A stretch of DNA of 23,175 nucleotides. Origin: Candidatus Aegiribacteria sp. (GTDB taxonomy: Bacteria > Fermentibacterota > Fermentibacteria > Fermentibacterales > JCC-6). Positions 7,010 to 15,978 of the stretch are shown piece after piece. The notes beneath the pieces were generated by a model. It was not told the DNA's origin, did not search any database, and saw only the letters and a list, made by a program, of their open reading frames with translations. The stretch's first letter is position 1, and each line of letters starts with the position of its first letter. The stretch is taken from NCBI GenBank assembly GCA_030642525.1, contig DAOWNO010000002.1, positions 1-23,175 on the forward strand, given 5' to 3'. The position numbers and the translations under genes are program-made.

Positions 7010-7689
7010 AGCTGGTTGTACCCGTCCCAGGACACCGGATTCGCAAGATGCCCTTTGTCCAGATATAGATACCTCGCCGTGCCGGCTGGAATCTGTCTCG
7101 GGTCATGTGTCGCCAGAATAACCGTGGTTCCGGTTCTGTTAATCTCCAGCAGCAGTTCAATTACTTGTTTTGAAACGTCAGGATCCAGATTGCCGGTAGG
7201 TTCATCAGCCAGAAGAATTACCGGATGAGCAACCATGGCTCTCGCTATAGCAACCCTCTGCTGCTCCCCACCGGACAATTCATGTGGATAGGATGAACGT
7301 CGATGACTAAGCTCAATTTCCGCAAGAAGCGAAAAAACCCGCTTTCTGACAGCCCTGGGTGAAGATCCGGCAACCTGGAGAGGCAATGCTACGTTGTCGA
7401 ATACCGTTCTCTCTGAAAGAAGTCGGAAATCCTGAAATACAATACCCAGCTTGCGTCTGAGATTAGAAAGATCCCCTTTTCGAATTCTGTCAGATCTGTA
7501 CCCGCTGACTTCAACCACACCTGAAGTAGGAAAATCACCCATCCAGATAAGCCGAAACAGTGTGGTTTTTCCAGCACCGCTTGGTCCGGATAGAACCAGG
7601 AATTCACCGGATTCTACTGTCAGTTCGATATTTTCGAGGGCCGGCCATTTATCATAGAATCTGCTTACATTCTGAAAGGAAATCAGCAT
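7006..7689 (-). CDS. ftsE: Cell division ATP-binding protein FtsE
   Basis: 227 residues, all ABC ATPase elements present. Walker A is GPSGAGKTT (35-43), the Q-loop is near Gln86 in VFQDFRLL, the signature is LSGGEQQRVAIARA (138-151), Walker B is VILLADEPTGNLDP (157-170) and the switch His is in ATHD near 195. The conserved FtsE/LolD-type EPTGNLDP fits. It is identified as FtsE by the coupled ftsX behind it. GGAG lies 5 nt before the ATG, and the ATG shares its A with the stop of the S4 gene (TGATG, 7691-7687). Confidence 0.95.
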   Translation of the reverse strand: MLISFQNVSRFYDKWPALENIELTVESGEFLVLSGPSGAGKTTLFRLIWMGDFPTSGVVEVSGYRSDRIRKGDLSNLRRKLGIVFQDFRLLSERTVFDNVALPLQVAGSSPRAVRKRVFSLLAEIELSHRRSSYPHELSGGEQQRVAIARAMVAHPVILLADEPTGNLDPDVSKQVIELLLEINRTGTTVILATHDPRQIPAGTARYLYLDKGHLANPVSWDGYNQL

Positions 7690-7958
7690 CAGTACTCCGG
7701 TCCGACTGTTCTGAAATAGCGGGATCTTTCCTTCCTGGAAACCTGTTTACCTGATGGAATATCCAGAATTTCAATTGAAAGAGTGGAACCATCCGGTTTT
7801 ACAACTTCAAGTATATCTCCCCTGCTTATCTCATGTGACGATTTTACCTTACTGCAACCCATCAATACGCAACCGGCCTTGCAGGCTTTACCGGCAACTG
7901 TTCGCGTTTTGAAGATCCCTGTGAGCTTGAGATAAACATCAGTTCGCACTGTCATCAT
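7689..7958 (-). CDS. Small S4-domain RNA-binding protein (Hsp15/RqcP-like)
   Basis: 89 residues, essentially one S4 domain: RTDVYLKLTGIFKTRTVAGK (5-24), then KACKAGCVLMGCSKVKSSHEISRGDILEV. Single S4-domain proteins of this type bind rRNA or tRNA on stalled or free 50S subunits (Hsp15/HslR, RqcP) in ribosome rescue. The residues usually reading RVxVNG in this loop are replaced by CVLMGC, giving three Cys in nine residues. The start at 7958 (tandem ATGs) lies inside the end of the foldase gene (20 bp overlap) with a poor Shine-Dalgarno, so coupling is likely. Which subfamily it belongs to is not settled. Confidence 0.8.
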   Translation of the reverse strand: MMTVRTDVYLKLTGIFKTRTVAGKACKAGCVLMGCSKVKSSHEISRGDILEVVKPDGSTLSIEILDIPSGKQVSRKERSRYFRTVGPEY

Positions 7959-9198
7959 CCGTATTCAGATAGTAGATAACCGGAATCTCGTTTCTAAGAG
8001 AATCAATAATAGTCGTGTATGTATCATGATAGATCACCTGCTGTACAATTCCTGACAGTTCCGCATCGGTATATGAGCTCCAGTCAATTTCTCCGCTGTC
8101 ATCGTAGATCTTCAGCAGCACTACAGCTCCCGCTTCAGACAGGAATACCGGTTCGGATACCGAACCCTTCTCAAGCAGAAGAGCAGCTTCCGCCAGTACG
8201 GGAAGCCAGAGCTTCAGAGGTACTGTTCCAAGATCTCCGCCAGCCTCAGAGCTGGTTCTGTCAAGGCTGTACAACCTTGCTGCCTGTTCGAATGTTACAC
8301 CGCTGGATGAGAGAATACTGTCATGCAGAGCATTGGCTACAACCATAGCAGTATCAATATCCGTCTGATCGACGTCAACTACTCTCAGAATATGGCTTGC
8401 TTCAATCGTGCCGTCTTCATGAATACTGTCAATGCGGATGATATGAACACCGAAAGGAGTAATAACGGGGAGACTGATCTCACCGGACTCAAGTGAAAAC
8501 GCAGCATCTTCGAAAGCCGGGGTCATCTCCCCCGGACCGAACACACCGAGCGCTCCTCCGTTAACAGCAGAGCCGTCATCTGACCATTGTATCGCAAGTT
8601 CTTCAAAAGACTCGCCATTGATTACCCGATCTCTCAGTTGCATGATTTCATCAACTGCCTGATCAAGATCAGCTCCTGAAGGAAGCACCGGAATATATAT
8701 CCAGCCGACATGTTTCGGCATTACTATGTTCTCTACCAGTTCAACATTGGAAATCAGAAATATTTCAGGATTGATCGGTATATCCCTAAGCGCTGCCTGA
8801 ACCCTTGAGCCTAACAATGTCTGGGCAGCCATGTGGTCACCAAGTATTACAGAAAGATAATCCCGATATTCCCTGTCGGTATCAGATCCGGTCGGAAACT
8901 GATCAGGCAGATTTGCCATTTCTTCATCTACAAGAACCTGAATCTCAGCATCTGTCGGATAATAACCGGCATCAATCGCAGCGTGAACCAGAAGCTGCTC
9001 TTCGACCAGCTGTTCAAGAGCACCAAGGTATTCGGGGATTTGAGAGTCTACAAGAAAATTGCCCGTTAACGAAGAACCTGACTCAGACAGCAATTTCTCA
9101 ACCTCGGAATGCAGTATTGGTCCATCACCTACAACGGCAACTACTTTCTCCACCGGAACCATTCCGGCAATAAGGAACGCAAGTACCAGTGCTGTCAT
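7939..9198 (-). CDS. SurA-like periplasmic chaperone / peptidyl-prolyl isomerase with two parvulin domains
   Basis: 419 residues. A signal sequence (MTALVLAFLIAGMVPVEKVVA) is followed by a SurA_N-like segment beginning VVGDGPILHSEVEKLL and a helical chaperone region to about 160. Parvulin domain 1 (about 165-260) contains FEELAIQWSDDGSAVNGGALG and FGVHIIRIDSI. Parvulin domain 2 (about 266-370) contains EASHILRVV, FEQAARLYSLDRTSSEAGGD and the more divergent AGAVVLLKIYD. This is SurA architecture: a periplasmic folding factor for outer-membrane proteins. Its ATG overlaps the preceding parvulin gene as ATGA (9198-9195). It is the third consecutive parvulin gene. The name surA is withheld because the neighbours share the fold. 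Confidence 0.88.
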   Translation of the reverse strand: MTALVLAFLIAGMVPVEKVVAVVGDGPILHSEVEKLLSESGSSLTGNFLVDSQIPEYLGALEQLVEEQLLVHAAIDAGYYPTDAEIQVLVDEEMANLPDQFPTGSDTDREYRDYLSVILGDHMAAQTLLGSRVQAALRDIPINPEIFLISNVELVENIVMPKHVGWIYIPVLPSGADLDQAVDEIMQLRDRVINGESFEELAIQWSDDGSAVNGGALGVFGPGEMTPAFEDAAFSLESGEISLPVITPFGVHIIRIDSIHEDGTIEASHILRVVDVDQTDIDTAMVVANALHDSILSSSGVTFEQAARLYSLDRTSSEAGGDLGTVPLKLWLPVLAEAALLLEKGSVSEPVFLSEAGAVVLLKIYDDSGEIDWSSYTDAELSGIVQQVIYHDTYTTIIDSLRNEIPVIYYLNTDDDSAN

Positions 9199-10040
9199 TC
9201 TGCCTCTCTTTCAATTGAATCTCCCGGAACAGTCACTTCCCTGGTTCTGCGGGGAATCAGTGTCGAATCAATATATACTTCTCTGTTCTCCATCGCTTCG
9301 ATCAGGAGACTGTCACGAGCTGTCCTGAGCCTTTGACCGTACAGATGATCCGCAAGACTCCAGATGACTCTCGATGTATCCGTAAGTGGTCTCGCATCCC
9401 CAACAAGAAAGATATGCCATCCATACTGAGACTCAAGGATACCGCTCAGTCCATTCATTATCATCTGATCTTGAGGAAGACCGTAAGCTGAAAGCTCTCC
9501 GGCTGTCAGAAATCCCAGATCTCCACCGATGCCGGCTTTCTGCCCGATCGAAAGCCTTTCCGCGGTTATCTGGAAATTCTCCCCCCGGGAGAGTCTGGTG
9601 TAGATCGAGTCAGCAAGGTTCCTGTCGGCAACCAGTATCTGGTTGTACTGTCTTTCGACCATGAACAGCAGGCTGTCGGTTCTCATATATTCGAACACTT
9701 CAGTACTGTCTGGAAATGGAATCCGCGAATAGACGAAAGAGAGCAGTTCATCTCTCAGATAAAGCTGCCTTGCTCTGTTCTGGATCAACCTGCTCAGTCT
9801 GACGTTCTCAAGCCCGTACTCCACGGCAAGTTCTGCCAGCAGTTCGTCTTCCACCCATTCCTCTACTGAAGAATTATCAATCCCTACAAGGTTAATATCC
9901 TCCAGTAGAAGAAAAGAACTATCCCCTCTTGCAACTACCTCTCTATCTTCCAGAGCAGATATTATTGACGGCTCAATGATGGAAAATGAAGAGGTTCTTC
10001 TTCCGGTTACAAGCACCAGCGTAATCGTAGCTCCAACCAC
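9195..10040 (-). CDS. Membrane-anchored PpiC-type parvulin; true start unclear
   Basis: At least 281 residues. The parvulin domain (about 135-225) shows ERQYNQILVADRNLADSIYTR, FQITAERLSIGQKAGIGGDLG and YGWHIFLV. The first canonical start, GTG at 10040, falls inside a hydrophobic helix. The frame is open upstream to TAA at 10121-10119 and would encode SNSRKHLIWSVWALIPIVVG before it, a typical signal-anchor. No ATG, GTG or TTG exists in that extension. Candidates are CTG 10052, ATA 10070 or ATC 10094, none with a strong Shine-Dalgarno. It follows another parvulin gene (stop at 10084) and overlaps the SurA-like gene by 4 nt. Probable role: folding of exported proteins at the inner membrane. Confidence 0.8.
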   Translation of the reverse strand: MVGATITLVLVTGRRTSSFSIIEPSIISALEDREVVARGDSSFLLLEDINLVGIDNSSVEEWVEDELLAELAVEYGLENVRLSRLIQNRARQLYLRDELLSFVYSRIPFPDSTEVFEYMRTDSLLFMVERQYNQILVADRNLADSIYTRLSRGENFQITAERLSIGQKAGIGGDLGFLTAGELSAYGLPQDQMIMNGLSGILESQYGWHIFLVGDARPLTDTSRVIWSLADHLYGQRLRTARDSLLIEAMENREVYIDSTLIPRRTREVTVPGDSIEREAE

Positions 10041-10083
10041 AATCGGGATCAGTGCCCATACAGACCATATAAGATGTTTTCTG

Positions 10084-10902
10084 CTATTCGAGATGCTGAA
10101 GCAGCCTTTCCGGATAAGTTACCACTGTATACTGAACTTCCAGTCTCTCAACCTGCTCCATAACAGCTTCCTCCTGCATGTTCTGTGTAAGCTCCATCGC
10201 GACAACCTCCGTAATCTCACTGACGGTGGGCTCCGGTGAAAGAGGCTGTATTTCCACAGTTTTAATAATGTGATAGCCAACTCCGGTTTCCACAATATCG
10301 CTGATCCCACCCTCGGGAAGTCTGAATGCGGCTTCGTCGAAGGACATATATCCTGACTGTGCTCTGGTTATCCAGCCGAGATCTCCCCCGTCAACCCCGC
10401 TTGGTCCAATGGAATACTCCTTCGCGAGTGTGGCAAAATCAGAACCTGCTCTGAGCCTGGCAAGAAGGGAATTCGCGAGATCGATATCCTGTACGATGAT
10501 ATGCCTGGCGTGAATGCTTTTCTTGTAAGTATCAAGCCATTCATCAACATAATTTTCTATTTCAAGCTGTGATGGATGCAGATCGGAAACAATATCACTC
10601 ATGTATACTTCAAGAAGTATCTGCCTTCTGGCCTGTTCTATGGCGTAGGCAACTTCCGGAATGGATTCCAAATCGTTGTTTTCAGCCGCCAGCACCATTA
10701 TTTCTTCTCTTACCCAGGATTGCAGAACTTCATCAGCCGTAGCCAGGGATGTTATTCCAAGGAACTGTGCATTCTGCTCGCCGCCGATCATATACACGAT
10801 ATCATCCCACGATAGAGATGTGCTGTTCACGGTTGCAAGAACATCAGCTGAAGATACTGCTGTAAGCAAAAGAAGTATCGTGATTATCAGGACAAAACGC
10901 AT
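10084..10902 (-). CDS. Exported PpiC-type peptidyl-prolyl isomerase
   Basis: 272 residues. The signal peptide MRFVLIITILLLLTAVSSA probably cleaves after SSA. An N-terminal helical region (20-125) is followed by one complete parvulin domain (about 132-225): ARHIIVQDIDLANSLLARL, FATLAKEYSIGPSGVDGGDLGWI, FDEAAFRLPEGGISDIVET and GYHIIKTVEI. The function is cis-trans isomerisation and chaperoning of exported proteins, PrsA/SurA-like. GGAG lies 6 nt before the ATG at 10902. It is the first gene of the folding and division operon, and 217 bp of non-coding DNA lies upstream. Confidence 0.93.
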   Translation of the reverse strand: MRFVLIITILLLLTAVSSADVLATVNSTSLSWDDIVYMIGGEQNAQFLGITSLATADEVLQSWVREEIMVLAAENNDLESIPEVAYAIEQARRQILLEVYMSDIVSDLHPSQLEIENYVDEWLDTYKKSIHARHIIVQDIDLANSLLARLRAGSDFATLAKEYSIGPSGVDGGDLGWITRAQSGYMSFDEAAFRLPEGGISDIVETGVGYHIIKTVEIQPLSPEPTVSEITEVVAMELTQNMQEEAVMEQVERLEVQYTVVTYPERLLQHLE

Positions 10903-11119
10903 ATTCTACTCCATTCATTGTTTTTCAATAATCAACAAGGTTCTTCAGAAATTCATCCATTACGGATAAACAAAAATCATACTATCCATATTTTCAATAT
11001 TGCACTGCCATTCTCTATTCCTCAACAGTACCTCAGTTCCAGAAGCATCAATCCAATATATTGACCGGCCTGCTTATCGAACCGTATACTGAACAAGCGA
11101 ATATAAGGGATATGATTCA
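10903..11119. other. Non-coding gap between mfd and the parvulin operon
   Basis: A 217-bp AT-rich gap. It must hold the promoter of the parvulin operon, but no good -35/-10 pair is visible on the minus strand; TATGAT near the middle lacks a partner. A 10-bp palindrome CAATATATTG is present near 11054-11063. No terminator hairpin is visible after the mfd stop. Confidence 0.4.
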
Positions 11120-14100
11120 TTATTCAATACTGCCTGAAATCTTCTCTTTCTGAAACAGTCTTAAAAAGTGAGCAGTCTTTTTTATCTGTCCCTCGTGAGA
11201 AACCCCCTTCAAATCGATGGATACAATGATACGTCCTGTCTTCTCCACTTTCGTTGATAATCGGAAACCATCAAGGCAAGAAACCTTGCGGTCCCGAACT
11301 GATGTTCGGAAACCATCTGGAGCAGACCTTGAAACCTCTGCTCCCGGTGAAAAAACAAGAAGAGCCTTCGAACCGCTGATAACGACTTCTTCTATCCCTG
11401 ATCCCCGGGCAAGGTAATGAAGACGTGCCCTTTCAGCGCAATTAAGCACAGGCTGCTCCGGTTTTCCAAATCTGTCTGTGAGATATTCGATCCACTCATC
11501 TATCTTATCTTCAGAATCCGCTCTCCAGACACTTCGGTATATTTTCACCCTTTCTGATACGTCTGGAATGTATTCGGGGGGGATAAACGAATCATCAGGT
11601 ATCTCCACTCTTACCGTAACATCTGAATCGAGATTCAGACCTTTCAGCCGTTTTACCTCCTGTTCTATCAAACGTTCGAAGAGTGCGTATCCAATCGAAA
11701 TCATCTGACCATGCTGAGATGCGCCAAGAAGTTCACCAGCTCCGCGAATTTCAAGATCCCGCATTGCGATATTCCAGCCGGATCCCAGTTCTGTATAACG
11801 GCGAATAGCATCCAGGCGATTCCTGGCCTCTGGTTTCAATTTTTGATTCTCCGGCACAATCAGGTAACAGTATGCCTGGTGATGACTCCTTCCAACTCTT
11901 CCACGCAGCTGGTACAGCTCGGCCAGGCCGAACATCTGCGCGTTATCAATGAAAATCGTATTCACGCGGGGAAGATCAAGTCCTGATTCAATAATCGATG
12001 TGCAGAGAAGGATGTCGTATCTGCCTTCCATGAAAGAATGCATAACATCCTCAAGTTCCCGCGGTTTCATCTGTCCATGCCCGATAATAATCGAAACTTC
12101 CGGAAGAATGGATTCCAGTTTTTCCCTGATTCTCTCAATTGATTGAATCCTGTTATGGACAAAGAACACCTGGCCGTCTCTCTCAAGTTCGCGAAGTACA
12201 GCTTTTGCTATTATTCTTGCGTTAAATCCTACAAGCTCCGTGTGAATCGGATACCTGTCTCTGGGAGGCGTGGCAATAATTGATATTTTTCGGAAACCGG
12301 ACAAAGCCATATGAAGCGTTCTCGGGATTGGTGTCGCAGTCATGGAGAGAGTATCGACTCCGGCCTTCAACTCTCTGAAATATTCCTTCTGCTTGACTCC
12401 AAAGCGATGCTCTTCATCAGTTACCAGTAATCCAAGTTTGTGAAAGCGTATGTCTTTCTGAAGAATTCTATGCGTTCCTATGATAATATCAATGTCCCCC
12501 ACAGCGATATCAGCAAGAATCTGTTTCTGCTCCTGCTTCGTTCGAAATCTGCTGAGCATTTCTACTCTCGCGGGAAACTCAGCCAGTCTATCTCTGAATG
12601 TGAAGTAGTGCTGCTCGGCAAGCACTGTCGTAGGGACCAGTACGGCTGCCTGAAATCCGGAATCAACGACTCGAAACACAGCTCTTATTGCAACTTCAGT
12701 TTTCCCGTAACCGACATCACCGCATACAAGCCTGTCCATCGGGCAATCGTTCTCGAAATCATCCATTATTTTGCCGATAGTTTTCCTCTGGTCAGGGGTT
12801 TCCTCATACGGAAAGCTTCTCTCCAGAGCTGTGACATGATGTCCGGGCGGACCTAAAGGATCCCTCTTTATCGCTTTTCTGCGGGCATACAGCATTGCAA
12901 GTCTTCCTGCGATCTCCCTGGCTTTTTTCCTTGCGCCGGAGACTCTTCTTGTCCATGATGCTCCTCCGATCTTGTCAAGCCTGGGATTAATCCTGTCAGG
13001 AGCCATGTATTTCTGAACTGAACCTATTTCATTAATAGGAACAAGAAGCCGATCTCCATCACGGTATTCGATTGCAAGACAGTCCAGAATTACACCCGAT
13101 GTCTTCACCTGTTCAAGCCCTGTGAATCTGCCGATACCGTAGCGTCTGTGTACAACCAGTTCTCCCGGAGAAATATCCCCTGAATCTGTAATACCTTCTC
13201 CGCCCCTGAATTTTCTTATTCTTTCCGGCCTTCGCCTTCCCGAAAGCAATCGCCTTTCAGCAAGGATTACCAATCCCGATTCGGGCATATGAAAACCTTC
13301 AGATATCGATAGAACACTAAGATCAACCGGTATATTTTCAGGAAGCAATTCGGCAAAGGTTTCCTTCTCCGCTTCAGAATCGCAAAGCACCGCAATTCTG
13401 CATCCATCCGCAGTCCACTTCATAAACTGACGGAGCATTTCGTTCCTGTGGCCTATGAAGTTTTCCTGCGGCAGAGTTTTGTAGTAGATATCCACATCAG
13501 ACCGGGGAAACGGTTCCAGCCTGAGAATTCTGCTGAAGGTTTCAAGATTCTCCAGAATCTCATCAGATCTGAAAAACTGTTTCTCAAACTCAAAAGGAAG
13601 CTTAGCTGATATGAAATTATCTCTGTGAAAAGCAAGAGAATTCCGCATATGAACAATGATGGATTCAGGATCTGAGAGAATCAGTGTTCCACCATCCGGT
13701 ATGTAATCCAGAATACCGGATAAATGATCAAAAAATACCGGGAGGTAATGCTCAATCCCTGGAAATCCGTTTGAAGTCCATAGCTTCTCACTCAGTGGAT
13801 GTTCGTCAGAAACTTTCTCAATAGCGAGATTCCAGTGTTCCGGTGACAGGAATGCTTCCCTTGCCGGGAGTAATCTGCATTCCTGGAGATTCCTTATGCT
13901 TCGCTGCGATCTCTGGTCAAATGTGCGGATGGATTCCAGTTCGTCTCCGAAGAATTCCAGTCTTATCGGATTATCCATTCCATATGTTCCGACATCGATT
14001 ATACCGCCCCGTCTGGCCCATCTTGCCTGTTCCCATACGCTTTCTTCTCTCAGATAGCCTGCTGAGAGAAGCCAGTTCTCGAGATTTTCGACGGATAGAC

Positions 14101-14548
14101 GCATACCTATGTAAAGTCTGAAGCAGGAAAAGTACTCAGGAGGGGGAATTCGTTTTACCAGAGCTGATGCGGGAGCTACAACAACTGTCGAGAAATTCCC
14201 GGAGAGTAATCCGTTCATGCACTCCACCCGGTCGGATATCACGCCGGGATGCGCAGGTTCTCCTTCAAAAGGAAGGGTTTCATACGCGGGGAAATACAGA
14301 ACATTTCCCAGTATTGACTTCAGATCATCTCTCATACTCATTGAATCAGCCACTGAAGGAGTTATCAGAAGAGTCGGACCAGCCAGCCGGTGAGCAGCTG
14401 CCGCAGCGAAAGACCGTGCTGACGAGTCCAGTCCCCCGACTCTTGTCAAATCCTTCGAAGCCAGCGAGGTGAGCATGTCGGCAAATACAGAATCCCAGAA
14501 GAACTCATCCATCAGCCAGTCTTCCGGATTCTGCTCTGTATCTTTCAT
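11120..14548 (-). CDS. mfd: Transcription-repair coupling factor Mfd
   Basis: 1142 residues from the ATG at 14548. It removes RNA polymerase stalled at lesions by ATP-driven DNA translocation and recruits UvrA. Domains in order: UvrB-like N-terminal region (about 40-330), the RNA-polymerase-interacting CarD-like domain around residue 455 (GELVVHRRYGIGRFTGLEQ), the RecG-like translocase with Walker A GDVGYGKTEVA near 610 and DEEHRFGVKQKE near 711, motif III SMTATPIPRTLHMA, helicase C motifs GRVGRSHHQAYCYL, and the C-terminal TRCF domain. A longer frame opens at 14623, but that part overprints the peptidase gene. The start at 14548 shares its A with the preceding stop (TAATG), matching the coupling seen across the window. 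Confidence 0.96.
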   Translation of the reverse strand: MKDTEQNPEDWLMDEFFWDSVFADMLTSLASKDLTRVGGLDSSARSFAAAAAHRLAGPTLLITPSVADSMSMRDDLKSILGNVLYFPAYETLPFEGEPAHPGVISDRVECMNGLLSGNFSTVVVAPASALVKRIPPPEYFSCFRLYIGMRLSVENLENWLLSAGYLREESVWEQARWARRGGIIDVGTYGMDNPIRLEFFGDELESIRTFDQRSQRSIRNLQECRLLPAREAFLSPEHWNLAIEKVSDEHPLSEKLWTSNGFPGIEHYLPVFFDHLSGILDYIPDGGTLILSDPESIIVHMRNSLAFHRDNFISAKLPFEFEKQFFRSDEILENLETFSRILRLEPFPRSDVDIYYKTLPQENFIGHRNEMLRQFMKWTADGCRIAVLCDSEAEKETFAELLPENIPVDLSVLSISEGFHMPESGLVILAERRLLSGRRRPERIRKFRGGEGITDSGDISPGELVVHRRYGIGRFTGLEQVKTSGVILDCLAIEYRDGDRLLVPINEIGSVQKYMAPDRINPRLDKIGGASWTRRVSGARKKAREIAGRLAMLYARRKAIKRDPLGPPGHHVTALERSFPYEETPDQRKTIGKIMDDFENDCPMDRLVCGDVGYGKTEVAIRAVFRVVDSGFQAAVLVPTTVLAEQHYFTFRDRLAEFPARVEMLSRFRTKQEQKQILADIAVGDIDIIIGTHRILQKDIRFHKLGLLVTDEEHRFGVKQKEYFRELKAGVDTLSMTATPIPRTLHMALSGFRKISIIATPPRDRYPIHTELVGFNARIIAKAVLRELERDGQVFFVHNRIQSIERIREKLESILPEVSIIIGHGQMKPRELEDVMHSFMEGRYDILLCTSIIESGLDLPRVNTIFIDNAQMFGLAELYQLRGRVGRSHHQAYCYLIVPENQKLKPEARNRLDAIRRYTELGSGWNIAMRDLEIRGAGELLGASQHGQMISIGYALFERLIEQEVKRLKGLNLDSDVTVRVEIPDDSFIPPEYIPDVSERVKIYRSVWRADSEDKIDEWIEYLTDRFGKPEQPVLNCAERARLHYLARGSGIEEVVISGSKALLVFSPGAEVSRSAPDGFRTSVRDRKVSCLDGFRLSTKVEKTGRIIVSIDLKGVSHEGQIKKTAHFLRLFQKEKISGSIE

Positions 14549-15969
14549 TAAGGTGATGGATTGCTGCCGGATGTGCTTTCCTGCTGAGGCAGCGGTATCC
14601 CGTTGCCGGCCATCAGGGACCATGCGTGTTCAAGTATTGGGAGCTGCTTCATGAAAGTGTCAAGGTCATCTCCCTCAAGAGGATCTGCGGGTGGAAGAAT
14701 TTCCTTAGCGGGGTTCACGAATTCTCCGTTTTTCTTCATCTCAAAATGTACATGAGGACCGGTTGAAAGTCCTGTACTGCCAATGTAGCCGATTATGTCA
14801 CCCTGCCTCACATAGGATCCAATTGACATGCCTGACGCAAATCTGCTCATATGTCCATAGCCTGTTTCGTACCCATTGGCATGTCGGACACGAACCATGT
14901 TACCATAACCTCCCAGAACTCCACGGACAGTGATCACGCCATCTCCCACGGCGTATATCTCCGTTCCCATCGGGGCAGCGTAATCTATTCCCCTGTGTGC
15001 TCTTGTGTATCCCAGAACTGGATGCATCCGAGCGCTTGAATACTCAGAACTGATCCTGCCGAATGGTACGGGCATTTTCAGGAACATCGTTCTGAGAGAG
15101 GCGCCGTCACGGTGATAATGATCCAGAATAACCGAAGTGCCCCCTGGAGCCAGTGTATCAGGCTGGTGAAAAAACGGTAAAGCTTCTGTCATCCCGCCAA
15201 GGGCAAAATCGTACTTCGCAGCTAATATTCTGTTAAACGATGTCTCTGATGAACCCGGATATCGTGTTTCTTCGAGAAGAACCCACACTTTATCACCGGG
15301 CTGAACATCATGATAAAAATCTATATCGTACACAAACAGTCTGTTCGCAAGCTCATTCTCGAATTCTTTGATAAAAGCAATTTCTCTTATTGAATCTCTC
15401 GCTGTGATGATGTGCCCTGACGGAGTAAGATCGCGGGGCACCCCTCCCCCATCAATACTCTCCCAAACGGAGTTTCTTACTTCAAGTGTTACCGATCGGA
15501 GACGTGTCCAGCGCTCCTCGGGAACCCACTGCCAGAAAGATGGGTCAGTGGAACCTTCGAAGATAATGCTGTAATAGCCGCGGTTTCTCCTTGGTCTTGC
15601 TCTTACTTCCCACAGCAAACCTCTAGAGTACACGGCTTCCAGCGTATCTCCCACATGAACGGATGTCCATCCAAGGCTGTCAATGAATATCGAGCAGCAA
15701 TTTGAATATCTGTTTCCTTCGATCCCGGTTGAGAAAAGGAGTCCGCCAAGTGTTCCGTCCTCTTCCACGAACGCAATTCTAATAAAAAGTGTATCAGCAA
15801 GTATCGCGTTAAGGGAATCTATAACATGAGTCAATTCGGAAATACTCTCATGAAAGAACCACTCATCACCTGAATTATCCCCATGAGGTTTACCGAAAAT
15901 AAATGTAGCAGCTACTCCCAGAATGAACAACAACACAAGAATAAGTCTGGAACGCATATCAGGATTCAT
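14548..15969 (-). CDS. Membrane-anchored M23 (LytM) peptidoglycan endopeptidase
   Basis: 473 residues. One N-terminal membrane helix (about 7-25) puts the rest outside the inner membrane. Residues 30-300 form a long region with two beta-rich segments, like the accessory domains of MepM/YebA-type enzymes. The C-terminal LytM domain (about 303-425) is complete: zinc ligands His325 and Asp329 in HRGIDYAAPMG, and His408 in GPHVHFEM, with His373 in GYGHMS. Being complete, it is more likely an active cross-link hydrolase than a degenerate EnvC/NlpD-type activator. The start at 15969 is 9 nt after the previous stop, with GGGGG about 12 nt upstream; the ATG at 15957 (MRSRLIL) is an alternative. It overlaps mfd by 1 nt. 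Confidence 0.93.
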   Translation of the reverse strand: MNPDMRSRLILVLLFILGVAATFIFGKPHGDNSGDEWFFHESISELTHVIDSLNAILADTLFIRIAFVEEDGTLGGLLFSTGIEGNRYSNCCSIFIDSLGWTSVHVGDTLEAVYSRGLLWEVRARPRRNRGYYSIIFEGSTDPSFWQWVPEERWTRLRSVTLEVRNSVWESIDGGGVPRDLTPSGHIITARDSIREIAFIKEFENELANRLFVYDIDFYHDVQPGDKVWVLLEETRYPGSSETSFNRILAAKYDFALGGMTEALPFFHQPDTLAPGGTSVILDHYHRDGASLRTMFLKMPVPFGRISSEYSSARMHPVLGYTRAHRGIDYAAPMGTEIYAVGDGVITVRGVLGGYGNMVRVRHANGYETGYGHMSRFASGMSIGSYVRQGDIIGYIGSTGLSTGPHVHFEMKKNGEFVNPAKEILPPADPLEGDDLDTFMKQLPILEHAWSLMAGNGIPLPQQESTSGSNPSP

Positions 15970-15978
15970 CCATCATCA

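Noticed and set aside
12401..12418. DEEH in Mfd as an odd Walker B
   Set aside because: From memory, E. coli Mfd carries the same DEEHRFGV, so it is a normal family variant.
14549..14623. Longer mfd start at 14623
   Set aside because: It overlaps the M23 gene by 75 bp, lacks a Shine-Dalgarno, and the ATG at 14548 forms a TAATG junction with the M23 stop.
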